Shown here piece by piece: positions 1 to 7,520 of a DNA stretch of 53,475 nucleotides. A program made the translations under genes and the position numbers. Under the pieces are notes generated by a model. It saw only the letters and a program-made list of their open reading frames with translations, searched no databases and was not told where the DNA came from. Each line of letters begins with the position of its first letter. The stretch's first letter is position 1. Origin of the DNA: CAYOKT01 sp964404605 (GTDB lineage: Bacteria > Electryoneota > Electryoneia > Electryoneales > Electryoneaceae); contig CAYOKT010000008.1 in assembly GCA_964404605.1 (NCBI GenBank), positions 1 through 53,475 of the forward strand. The letters are read 5' to 3'.

Positions 1-10
1 CCGCGCGGGG

Positions 11-946
11 TTATTTCTCTTCAAGCAACTCCCCTGCGCCCTGCCGGAGCAGCGACTCCGCCGTTTTCTCCCCGAGACGCTCCGGGACCTCCTCACCGGA
101 AATCGTCTCCTCGGCGTCGATCATCCCGGCGCCGTCGAGGGATAGCACCCGGGCGCGCATCAGCATCCCTTCGCCGCCGTAGTGACTGGTCGCCACCCCC
201 ACCGCGGCGCTGCAGCCCGCCCTGAGGACGCGGAGGAACGCCCGCTCCGCCGCGAGCATCGCATGGGTCGGCCCGTGAGTGAGTGGGCGCAGCGCCCGGA
301 CGAGGTCCGCCTCCTCCTCCCGGCACTGCAACGCGACGATCCCCTGTCCCGGGGCCGGCATGATCTCGGAGGGGGGAAACACATGGTCGATGCGCCAGGC
401 GAGCCCGAGCCGTTGCAGCCCCGCGCGGGCGAGCAGGGTGGCGTCGTATTCCCCCTCGTCCACCTTCCGCAGCCGGGTCTCGACATTCCCCCGGATGTCG
501 CGGATGACGAGGTCCGGGCGCAGCCGCTTCGCCTGCGCCGCCCGCCGCGGGCTGGAGGTCCCGAGAGTCGCCTTCGCCGGGAGGTCCCGCCAGCCGAGGG
601 CTTCACGGCAGACCAGGGCATCCTCGACCGCACCTCGGCGCGGGGTCGCCGCGATGACCAACCCCTCCGGCATCTCGGCGGGCATGTCCTTGGCGCTGTG
701 AACGGCGAGGTCCACCTCACCCGCCAGCAGGGCCCGCTCCAGCTCCCGGACGAAGGCGCCCGCGCCCCCCAGCTCCGCGAGGGGTGTCTCCCGGTCATGG
801 TCCCCGGAGGTCTTCACGGTCACGATCCGGACATCGGCTTCCGGCAGCGCCCGCCGCAGGAGCGCCCGCGCGCGTTCAGCCTGCCACAGGGCGAGCCGGC
901 TGCCCCGTGTCCCGATCCGCAGGTTCCTCTTCCTTTTTCCGCCCAT
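11..946 (-). CDS. hemC: Porphobilinogen deaminase (hydroxymethylbilane synthase)
   Basis: Polymerises four porphobilinogen units into hydroxymethylbilane for haem and sirohaem synthesis in the cytoplasm. The 311-residue length is normal for the family. The N-terminus has the GTRGS substrate-binding motif (about residues 12-16). The catalytic Asp lies in HSAKDMP (about D87), and TLGTSSPRR and IRGNVETRL follow. The dipyrromethane cofactor Cys is in RAGCSAAVG (about C245), a variant of the commoner GGCQ context. The gene lies 33 bp or more downstream of the sirohaem-synthase-like gene on the same strand, so the two probably share a transcript. Haem supply fits the cytochrome-rich content of the window. 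The family call is secure. Confidence 0.95.
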   Translation of the reverse strand: MGGKRKRNLRIGTRGSRLALWQAERARALLRRALPEADVRIVTVKTSGDHDRETPLAELGGAGAFVRELERALLAGEVDLAVHSAKDMPAEMPEGLVIAATPRRGAVEDALVCREALGWRDLPAKATLGTSSPRRAAQAKRLRPDLVIRDIRGNVETRLRKVDEGEYDATLLARAGLQRLGLAWRIDHVFPPSEIMPAPGQGIVALQCREEEADLVRALRPLTHGPTHAMLAAERAFLRVLRAGCSAAVGVATSHYGGEGMLMRARVLSLDGAGMIDAEETISGEEVPERLGEKTAESLLRQGAGELLEEK

Positions 947-979
947 GCGGCCTTCGTGATGATTTGTGCAGCGGGACGA

Positions 980-1624
980 TTAATCCGCGTTTTCTTTCGT
1001 CTCTTTCCACCAGCGCGCCCAGAGGTCGTCGAGTCCGCCCTCCCTTTCCCTCTCGGCGATCTCTTCCGGGGCCGCATCCATCAGGCGGGCGAAGAGGAGT
1101 TCACGTTGCGCGGGGTCGGGCACCTCCCGCAGGGCATAGCTGCGAAGGCTCACCGCCCATCGCGCCCGGTCGGACCAGCCCTCGTCCACCCAGGTTTCCA
1201 GCCGCTTGCGCAGTTCGCGTGCGAAAAACGGCGCGCCGCCCCCCGTGGAGATCGCGAGCAGCAGGTTTTTGCGCCGGACCACGGCTGGGAAGTACACGGT
1301 GCACAGCTCCGGCCGGTCGACGACATTCACAGGGATGCCGGCCCGCTCCGCCTCCTCCGAGATGGAACGGTTCAACGACGCATCATCGGTGGCGACCACG
1401 ACGAGCCCGAACCCGGCGGTGTCGCCGGGGCGAAACCCGCGACGGTGGTGGAGGACCCCCCGTGCGGACAGCAGCTCCTCCAACTCAGGGCTGCACTTCG
1501 GGCTGATGACCTCGACCTCGACACCGGCCGCGAGCAGATCAGCCGTCTTTCGATGGGCTACCTGTCCGCCGCCGACCACCAACGCGCGAAGCCGGTCCGC
1601 GCGAACCATCAGGGGGAAAATCAT
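980..1624 (-). CDS. Sirohaem synthase N-terminal domain protein (precorrin-2 dehydrogenase)
   Basis: Resembles the NAD-dependent precorrin-2 dehydrogenase/ferrochelatase domain of CysG, Met8p and YlnF. The N-terminus is a Rossmann fold with VVGGGQVAHRK, and VVATDD and NVVDRPELCTVYFPA (typical of the family) follow. It is a stand-alone protein of about 214 residues without the CysG methyltransferase half. I chose the ATG at 1624 (MIFPLMVRAD); a GTG at 1654 would add ten residues but has no visible ribosome binding site. It is transcribed with hemC. In some lineages this family sits beside hemA and serves sirohaem or haem d1 synthesis. Which tetrapyrrole is made here cannot be told from the window. 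Confidence 0.88.
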   Translation of the reverse strand: MIFPLMVRADRLRALVVGGGQVAHRKTADLLAAGVEVEVISPKCSPELEELLSARGVLHHRRGFRPGDTAGFGLVVVATDDASLNRSISEEAERAGIPVNVVDRPELCTVYFPAVVRRKNLLLAISTGGGAPFFARELRKRLETWVDEGWSDRARWAVSLRSYALREVPDPAQRELLFARLMDAAPEEIAEREREGGLDDLWARWWKETKENAD

Positions 1625-1680
1625 GCCGCCTGGCCCTGTGATTGTTCTTCCCACAAGCGGGTTGTTCCCCGGTGGGAGTA

Positions 1681-1704
1681 AAATCGGACCGCAAGGTCCG
1701 ATTT
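1681..1704 (-). terminator. Hairpin downstream of the citrate-synthase-like gene
   Basis: A perfect inverted repeat has 10-bp arms (AAATCGGACC / GGTCCGATTT) and a 4-nt loop. It lies between the stop of the citryl-CoA lyase-like gene (1739) and the start of the sirohaem gene (1624). The minus-strand 3' side reads ATTTTA, a weak U tract, so termination or transcript-end protection is plausible. The same AATCGGAC...GTCCGATT core recurs inside selA (13583-13604). Confidence 0.45.
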
Positions 1705-1738
1705 AGAAAACGCACAGCTGGAACCGAGGGAGAACCCT

Positions 1739-2524
1739 CTATTCCGCCCCTTCGATCACGTCGTATCCCTCGGGTTCCCCCGATCCACTCTCCCACGGCA
1801 CCGGGCCGAGATCCGGTTCCGGCAGTTGTCGTGTGATCTCGCCGTAGGCGTGCGCGATCAGGCCCGCCGCGCGGCTGAGGATGAAGAACGAGGAGCCGAG
1901 CCGCCAGTCGAACCCCATGTCGCTGAGCAGCGCCGCGGCAGCGCCGTTCACGTTCAGCGGGAGACGCCGCTTGAAGCGGTCCTCCAGCGCATGTTCGATG
2001 GCTTCGGCGACCTCGCAGTGCCGCCCCTTGAGGTTGTGCTCCCCGGCGACCTTGAACAGGGCGACGGTCCGCGGGTCGATGTCGTGCAGGCGATGCCCGA
2101 ACCCCGGAACCCGTTCACGCAGGCCGGCATGCAGCCCGACGATCTCCGCCGCGATCGCCTCGGGCGAGCCGGGGCGTCTCGCCCCCTCCTGCAGCAGCCG
2201 GGCGGCGGCCTCCACCGTCCCGCCGTGCCGCTCCCCGAAGGAGAGAATCCCCGCGGCGACGGCGACGTGCAGCGGCGTCCCCCCGCGCAGCACGCTGAGA
2301 GTGGCATGGCAGGAAGGGGTATCGGTCCCATGATCCATCAGGGCGATGAGGACCGAACGGGTTACGGTCTCCTCCCGTTCATCCGGCAGGCGGCCCAACA
2401 GCAACAAGAATAGTGAAGCGGCGAAACTGCGTCCGCTGATCAGCTCCTCGATGGGCACCCCGCGCAACAGGATCCGGTTCTGCTCGATGTCGCTGACTTC
2501 CCGCTTTCGTGCCTGAGAGTCCAT
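1739..2524 (-). CDS. Citryl-CoA lyase / short citrate synthase family protein
   Basis: At 261 residues it is the size of the short citrate synthase-fold lyases (citryl-CoA lyase) rather than of the 370-430 residue synthases. Family landmarks are GERHGG (about H100) and VPGFGHRLHDIDPR (about H144), matching the two catalytic histidines of citrate synthase. The segment aligning with the catalytic Asp reads PLNVNGAAAALL, with Asn at about residue 193. Citryl-CoA lyase cleaves citryl-CoA to oxaloacetate and acetyl-CoA in some reductive TCA cycles; that role is not shown here. Start is the ATG at 2524 (MDSQARK); longer in-frame readings run into rpoN. The neighbour upstream is rpoN, 122 bp away. 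Whether it is lyase, synthase or something else is open. Confidence 0.72.
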   Translation of the reverse strand: MDSQARKREVSDIEQNRILLRGVPIEELISGRSFAASLFLLLLGRLPDEREETVTRSVLIALMDHGTDTPSCHATLSVLRGGTPLHVAVAAGILSFGERHGGTVEAAARLLQEGARRPGSPEAIAAEIVGLHAGLRERVPGFGHRLHDIDPRTVALFKVAGEHNLKGRHCEVAEAIEHALEDRFKRRLPLNVNGAAAALLSDMGFDWRLGSSFFILSRAAGLIAHAYGEITRQLPEPDLGPVPWESGSGEPEGYDVIEGAE

Positions 2525-2646
2525 TTGCTCACCCGATTCCGGCGTTGAAATTCCGCGGCCCCCGCCGGCCGCTCCCGTCGTCGTGCGCCCCTCCCCGCGG
2601 CAATCCCTATCTTTCGTTCGCCGCCGAAGGCGGTGAGGCGCGGGCT

Positions 2647-4092
2647 CTATCCCACGACCTGCCGGCGAAGCCGCTTCACGGGGATACCCAGTTGTTCGCG
2701 GTATTTCTGCACGGTGCGGCGAGCGATGGGATACCCCTCGCGCGCGAGCAGGTCGGCGATCTGCTGATCGCTGAGCGGTTTCGCCTTGTCCTCGCCGTCG
2801 ATGATCTCCTTCAACTTCGCCTTGATGATCCGGGTCGCCACCTCCTCGCCGCTTGAGGTTTCCATCCGGTCGTTGAAGAAGAACTTGAGTTCCCGCACCC
2901 CGTAGGGGGTCTGCACGTACTTGTCGCGCGTCACCCGGCTGATGGTCGAGATGTCCATGCCGATATCCTCCGCGATGTCGTTGAGGATCATCGGCTTGAG
3001 GTCGGTGTCGCGCCCGGTCTCGAACCATTTGTGCTGGCGGTCGACGATGGCCCGCATCGTGCGCAGCATCGTGGTCCGCCTCTGGTGAATCGCATTGATG
3101 AACCAGCGGGCGCTCTCCGCCTTCTGGATGGCGAACTCGCGCGCCTTCTTGTCGCTGTCCTTCTTCGAGAGGATCAGCTTTTTCAGCTCTTCGTTGATGT
3201 AGAAACTGGGAATATTGCCGTCGTTCAGGCTGACGACGAACTCTCCGCCGATCTCCTCGACGACGAGGTCCGGGATGACGTAGTTCAACTTCTCATCGAT
3301 CACACCCTCCCCGGGATAGGGGTTCAGGCGGGCGATGGAGTCATAGGCCTGCTGGACCTCCCGCGGGGTGACACCCAGCGCCTGGGCGATGATCTCATAG
3401 CGGCGGTTGACGAAATTGTCGAAGTGATCGTGCAGGATGCGGTAGGGCAGCGAATCCTCCTCGCCCCGCACCTCGAGCTGCACGAGGAGGCACTCCCGCA
3501 GGTCCCGCGCAGCGATCCCGGGCGGGTCATAGTGCTGAATCCGCACCAGGACCTCCTCGACCTCCTCGACCGTCGCTTCGGCCAACTCGGCGATCTGCTC
3601 CAGGGTCGCATCGAGGTAGCCGCGGGAGTTGAGACTCCCGATGATGTATTCCCCGATGATGATCTGCTTCTCGGTAAGGCGGTCGAGGGTGAGCTGTTCA
3701 CGCAGGTTGTCGGTCAGGCTTCTCTTGTCCGGCTGGGGGATCTCGATGGGCTCGGTGATGGCGCGGTGGCTGCGGTATTCCCGTTGCTCCTCCTCGTCAT
3801 TGAGCAGGCCTTCCCAGTCGACCTCGCTCCCTTCGCGTTCCGCCTCCCGCTGCTCCCGCTCCTCGGATTCGGACTCGGCCTCCTGCACCGCGGCGTTCTC
3901 CATCCGGTCGTCCTCGTCCTCCGACCGGCGCTCATCCTCCTCGATGATCTCCAGCAGGGGGTTCTGCTCGAACTCCTGCTGGAACCTCGCCTCCAGCAGG
4001 AGTTGCGGAAGCTGGATCAGTTCGGAACGCAGAATCTGCTGTGGTTGCAGGATCTGCTCCTGCCGCAGCCGGATTTCCTGTCTTAACTGCAT
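2647..4092 (-). CDS. rpoN: RNA polymerase sigma-54 factor
   Basis: Alternative sigma factor recognising -24/-12 promoters and needing AAA+ activators. Region I is Gln/Leu-rich (residues 1-50: LRLRQEQ, LQPQQILRSELIQLPQ). An acidic region II of about 60 residues follows, then the core-binding domain with NPLL and YDPPGIAARDLRECLLVQL. The DNA-binding part contains an HTH (DIAEDIGMDISTISRVTRDKYVQTPYG), and the RpoN box ARRTVQKYRE lies near the C-terminus. The length of about 481 residues is normal. ATG at 4092 is chosen; a GTG two codons upstream is possible. It follows lptB by about 12 bp, the conserved lptAB-rpoN order of many Gram-negatives. No sigma-54 activator is in the window. Confidence 0.96.
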   Translation of the reverse strand: MQLRQEIRLRQEQILQPQQILRSELIQLPQLLLEARFQQEFEQNPLLEIIEEDERRSEDEDDRMENAAVQEAESESEEREQREAEREGSEVDWEGLLNDEEEQREYRSHRAITEPIEIPQPDKRSLTDNLREQLTLDRLTEKQIIIGEYIIGSLNSRGYLDATLEQIAELAEATVEEVEEVLVRIQHYDPPGIAARDLRECLLVQLEVRGEEDSLPYRILHDHFDNFVNRRYEIIAQALGVTPREVQQAYDSIARLNPYPGEGVIDEKLNYVIPDLVVEEIGGEFVVSLNDGNIPSFYINEELKKLILSKKDSDKKAREFAIQKAESARWFINAIHQRRTTMLRTMRAIVDRQHKWFETGRDTDLKPMILNDIAEDIGMDISTISRVTRDKYVQTPYGVRELKFFFNDRMETSSGEEVATRIIKAKLKEIIDGEDKAKPLSDQQIADLLAREGYPIARRTVQKYREQLGIPVKRLRRQVVG

Positions 4093-4104
4093 TCCCACCT
4101 ATCC

Positions 4105-4866
4105 TTACCGGGTGAGGGTGAACGATTCTCCAAGGTACAGCTTTCTCGCCTCCGGGTCGCTGGCCAGGCGGTCACTGGAGCCGGACATGAGGATGCGCCC
4201 CTCGTAGAGCAGGTAGGCCCGATCGGTGATCGCCAGGGTCTCATGGACATTATGGTCCGTAATCAACACCCCGATGCCGCGCGATTTCAAGCCGCGGACG
4301 ATCTCCTGGATGTCCTGTACGGCGATGGGGTCGATCCCCGCGAAGGGCTCGTCGAGGAGGATGAACTTCGGGTCGGTGACGAGGCAGCGGGCGATCTCGG
4401 TGCGGCGGCGCTCCCCGCCCGAAAGGTTGTACGCCTTGCTCTTGCGGATTTGGGTGATCGACAGCTCCTCGAGCAGCCGCTCGCACTTCTCCCGCCGCTG
4501 GCTCCGGGTCAGCGGCAGGGTCTCGAGGATCGCCATCAGGTTCTCTTCGACCGTCATCTTGCGGAAGATGCTCGCTTCCTGGGGGAGGTAGGCGATACCC
4601 AGGCGGGCGCGCTGGTACATCCGCTTGCCGGTGATGTCCATCTCGTTGAGCAGCACCCGCCCGCCGTTGGGACGCACCATCCCGACGATCATGTAGAAGG
4701 TCGTCGTCTTGCCCGCGCCGTTGGGTCCGAGCAGGCCGACGATCTCCTTTTGGACGATCTCCACGGTGACATCACTGACCACCTTTCGGCGGCCGTAGAT
4801 CTTCACCAGGTTCTCACCGCGCAGCCTGCTCAGGCGGCGGCCGTCACCAGCGGCACCTTCACTCAT
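4105..4866 (-). CDS. lptB: LPS export ABC transporter ATP-binding protein LptB
   Basis: Cytoplasmic ATPase of the LptB2FGC machine that extracts lipopolysaccharide from the inner membrane. It has 253 residues, with Walker A GPNGAGKT (about 47-54), a Q-loop in AYLPQEAS, the signature YNLSGGERRR, Walker B FILLDEPFAGIDP (an LptB hallmark) and the H-loop ITDHNV. Its start overlaps the end of lptA by 8 bp, and rpoN follows after a 12-bp gap, so kdsC-lptC-lptA-lptB-rpoN appears to be one transcription unit. The permeases LptF and LptG are not in the window. Confidence 0.96.
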   Translation of the reverse strand: MSEGAAGDGRRLSRLRGENLVKIYGRRKVVSDVTVEIVQKEIVGLLGPNGAGKTTTFYMIVGMVRPNGGRVLLNEMDITGKRMYQRARLGIAYLPQEASIFRKMTVEENLMAILETLPLTRSQRREKCERLLEELSITQIRKSKAYNLSGGERRRTEIARCLVTDPKFILLDEPFAGIDPIAVQDIQEIVRGLKSRGIGVLITDHNVHETLAITDRAYLLYEGRILMSGSSDRLASDPEARKLYLGESFTLTR

Positions 4867-6019
4867 CGCGCCTCACCTTCTTCGCCAGTCGCGGCGGATA
4901 ATAGGTCCCCTCCGTCCCGCCGACGACGATCACATCCTCCAGCGAGCCCTCGTTCATCAGCAGGGTCACCCGGTCGCCGCTGACCCGGTTCGACCCCTTG
5001 TCCTCCCCCTTCTCGAACAGGTGGTAGAGACCCATCGCCTGCCCGTCGCTCTGCATCCGCGCGACGACACCGTCCTCGAAGTCCATCACGATCTGCTTGC
5101 CGCGCAGCTCGCTGCGGGGCGCGTCGCGGGTGCTGTCCGAGGCGGTGTAGGCCACGGCGGCCCCACGGACGACGACCGAATCCAGCTTGCCGTCGGTGAC
5201 GAAGAGCCAGATGCTGTCTCCCACCGCCTCGTCCCGGCCCCGCCGGATCACCGGCCTGCCTACGAGGAGAGCCATTCCATCGTCCGGGTGGTAGAACAGC
5301 CGCTCGCCTTGCCCGCGGACCTCCTCCCAGTCGATACGCACGCTGTCACGGGCTTCGGCGATGCCCTCCGCCGCATTATAGCGCATGTACTCCGCCACGA
5401 TACGCGCCGTCTCCCCGCCGGTGGAATCGAACTGGACGAGCACCGGGTTCACCTGCGCCTCGGCGACCTCATGCCGTGCATTGTAACGCCCCCGGCCCCC
5501 GGTCACCCGGATGTCGCGCCCCAGGTCGGTGGCGGACATGTCACCGGTGAAGACGGCTTCCTCGCTCTGTTCATCGTACCGGCCGGTCCGGCTTCGGAGC
5601 AACACCGAATCACGAAGGACCTGCACATTGCCCGAAGCGACCGACCGGCGCTCCTTCTCATAGTAGGTGACCCGGTCCGCCTTCAGGCGCCGCCCGGGAT
5701 CGACCATGATCACATTTCCGCGCAGGAGCAGCTCCCCCAGCCGGCGCCGGTGCTGCGCGAAATCGCACCAGATGGTGAGCGAGTCCTGGATCAGCTTGAC
5801 ATCGCCCGTCAGGATCATCACCTCTTCCGCGCCGCGCTGCTCCTGCCGGAGTTCGCCGGCCCGGAGGAGACGGATCGCTCCGCCGGTGTCACGGCCCTCG
5901 CCGTGGTACTCCCCGCGGTCGGAAGGAGTCCCCGCGGCGGCGACTCCATCGCCCCGGCAGGGCAGGGTGCAGAGCAGCAACGCAACCAGCAGCACGGATG
6001 CCCCTCCCGCACTCCTCAC
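4859..6019 (-). CDS. lptA: LptA/OstA-like periplasmic LPS-transport protein
   Basis: Periplasmic bridge protein that passes lipopolysaccharide from LptC to the outer-membrane LptD. It starts at GTG 6019, overlapping the lptC stop as GTGA. The first 25 residues form a signal peptide (LLVALLLCTLPC). Repeated OstA strands are visible, for example LTGDVKLIQDSLTIWCD, LRGNVIMVDPGRRLKADRVTYYE, ASGNVQVLRDS and FTGDMSATD. At about 386 residues it is twice the length of E. coli LptA (about 185), so it should form a longer beta-jellyroll. The Cys at about residue 18 is not in a convincing lipobox. Assignment rests on the OstA-like repeats and on position between lptC and lptB. Confidence 0.85.
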   Translation of the reverse strand: MRSAGGASVLLVALLLCTLPCRGDGVAAAGTPSDRGEYHGEGRDTGGAIRLLRAGELRQEQRGAEEVMILTGDVKLIQDSLTIWCDFAQHRRRLGELLLRGNVIMVDPGRRLKADRVTYYEKERRSVASGNVQVLRDSVLLRSRTGRYDEQSEEAVFTGDMSATDLGRDIRVTGGRGRYNARHEVAEAQVNPVLVQFDSTGGETARIVAEYMRYNAAEGIAEARDSVRIDWEEVRGQGERLFYHPDDGMALLVGRPVIRRGRDEAVGDSIWLFVTDGKLDSVVVRGAAVAYTASDSTRDAPRSELRGKQIVMDFEDGVVARMQSDGQAMGLYHLFEKGEDKGSNRVSGDRVTLLMNEGSLEDVIVVGGTEGTYYPPRLAKKVRRDE

Positions 6020-6717
6020 CGGGTGTCCCTCTCCCTCGCCGAGGGATCCGCGGGCATGTAGGATCTTCCCGCCGCGCCGTCCGGCTCGCCGGCGGGCCGG
6101 TTCCCCGTCGCCGCTCCCTCCCCGGTGCTGATGGCGCGCCGGCTGACCCCCTTCGGTTGCAGGATGCGCCGGCGGCGGAGATCCTGCGAGGCGATCAGCC
6201 CGGTCCCGTACAGGGTGTCCCACCGCGTGATGATCGTGACGACGGTGTCGCTGCGGATCAGTTCATCCTCCCGGCGCCAGGTCAGCCGCGGGGTCTTGAT
6301 CACCGTGCCGCTGTCGGTATCGACGACCACATGCCCCTCGGCGAGCAACTCCCGGCCGTTGTCGCGCACCTCTCCCCGCTCGGCGGTGAGCACGCTTCCG
6401 GGACGGCCTTCATCGTAAAATCGCACCCTGATCCCGCCCGAGAGCACCGCCCGGCTCGGCTTCTGAAACCGTTCGAGGCGCGGCGCCTGGACGACGAAAG
6501 TGATCAGCCCCTTGTCCGTGTGAGTGATGGTGACATCGTTGAACTCCTGCGTCGGCATGGCCCCGCGGACCTCGTCCGGGGCGAGATCCACCGTGCCGCC
6601 GAGATTGCTGCACCCGGCGGCTGCGACTGCCACGATGGCAGAAAGCACCGGGAGAAGCCCTGTCTTGACGGCAGGAATCCTGTCCGGGAAGCCCCCTGTG
6701 GATCGCCTCCATCTCAT
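6016..6717 (-). CDS. lptC: LPS export protein LptC (lipoprotein-like)
   Basis: LptC-type protein with one OstA-like domain (DVTITHTDKGLITFVVQAPRLERF, LTAERGEVRDNGRELLAEGHVVV, IKTPRLTWRREDELIRSDTVVTI, GTGLIASQDL), the typical LptC reading. The N-terminal hydrophobic stretch ends in VAAAGCSN, a lipobox, so it may be lipid-anchored rather than held by a transmembrane helix as in E. coli. ATG at 6717 is chosen just after the kdsC stop; an in-frame ATG at 6738 would overlap kdsC. The C-terminal 40 residues are Arg/Gly-rich and of no recognisable fold. The stop overlaps the lptA start (GTGA), showing translational coupling. Confidence 0.85.
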   Translation of the reverse strand: MRWRRSTGGFPDRIPAVKTGLLPVLSAIVAVAAAGCSNLGGTVDLAPDEVRGAMPTQEFNDVTITHTDKGLITFVVQAPRLERFQKPSRAVLSGGIRVRFYDEGRPGSVLTAERGEVRDNGRELLAEGHVVVDTDSGTVIKTPRLTWRREDELIRSDTVVTIITRWDTLYGTGLIASQDLRRRRILQPKGVSRRAISTGEGAATGNRPAGEPDGAAGRSYMPADPSARERDTR

Positions 6718-6718
6718 C

Positions 6719-7279
6719 TCACCGGCCGCCTTTCTCATCCTTTTCGATGTCGGCCAACACCTGCTCCCACTTCCCCTGCGCCTTGATGATCGCTTCGATC
6801 ACTTCCCGGATCGCACCCTTTCCTCCGGGCAGCGAACAGACTGCATCCACCTTGCTCAGGACATCCGGGTGCGCATCGGAGGGTGCGAAGGAGAGGCCGG
6901 CCTGCGCCATCACTGGCAGATCGAAAAGGTCATCCCCGATGAACGCCGCCTCCCCGGCCGAGACGCCGACCTCCTCGATCATCTTCTTGAAATACCCGGA
7001 CTTGCGAAAATGGCCGCCGTAGAGGCGGGTGATTCCGAACGGTTCCAGGCGCCGGCGGACCAGCTCGGCGACATTTCCGGTAATCGCCCCGAGTTCGAGT
7101 CCGGCGAATTTCGCGAGCACGAACCCGAAGCCGTCGCGCATGGCGAAGCCTTTCATCGCGAGGCCCTGCGCATCGTAGTAGGCGATCCCGTCGGTGAGAA
7201 CGCCGTCGACATCGAAGATGAGCAACCGCACTTTCGCAAGACGCGGCTGGAGCGCCGGATCGGAAAGGGGTCTGGGCAC
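6719..7279 (-). CDS. kdsC: 3-deoxy-D-manno-octulosonate 8-phosphate phosphatase
   Basis: HAD-superfamily phosphatase releasing Kdo from Kdo-8-phosphate for LPS inner-core synthesis. It has 186 residues and the tetrameric C0-type HAD layout. The nucleophile motif is LIFDVDGVLTDG (D23, D25), followed by GITGN(V), the short Lys region and AAFIGDDLFDLPVM. Start is a GTG at 7279 preceded by AGGAGG. It is the first gene of the minus-strand lpt/rpoN operon. The upstream gap to the divergent ClpX-like gene is about 240 bp and should hold both promoters. Confidence 0.94.
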   Translation of the reverse strand: MPRPLSDPALQPRLAKVRLLIFDVDGVLTDGIAYYDAQGLAMKGFAMRDGFGFVLAKFAGLELGAITGNVAELVRRRLEPFGITRLYGGHFRKSGYFKKMIEEVGVSAGEAAFIGDDLFDLPVMAQAGLSFAPSDAHPDVLSKVDAVCSLPGGKGAIREVIEAIIKAQGKWEQVLADIEKDEKGGR

Positions 7280-7486
7280 AGGGCCTCCTTTTGGCCTGTT
7301 TTTTGCTCTGAAAAGTACAGCCCCGCCGCCGATGCGTCAAGCCCGGCCTCTCCCCTTTCCGGCCGCCGCCGGGAGGGGAGACACGGAACGTTCGGGTGCG
7401 GCGGCGCTCGCTGCCAGCCGCCGTTCGCGAGCCGCCCTGCCCGGCTGTCAACCCGGAACCGGCACGGCGGCGGGTATCGTATTTTA

Positions 7487-7501
7487 TACAGGAATCCTGT
7501 A
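7487..7501. promoter_or_regulatory. Perfect 15-bp palindrome upstream of the ClpX-like gene
   Basis: TACAGGA-A-TCCTGTA is a perfect inverted repeat with a 1-nt centre. It overlaps a TATACA (7485-7490) that could be a -10 element and ends about 20 bp before the ATG at 7521. Its position is that of a repressor operator or a short leader hairpin. No regulator can be assigned. Confidence 0.4.
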
Positions 7502-7520
7502 CAGCAAGGAACCCGCACCC

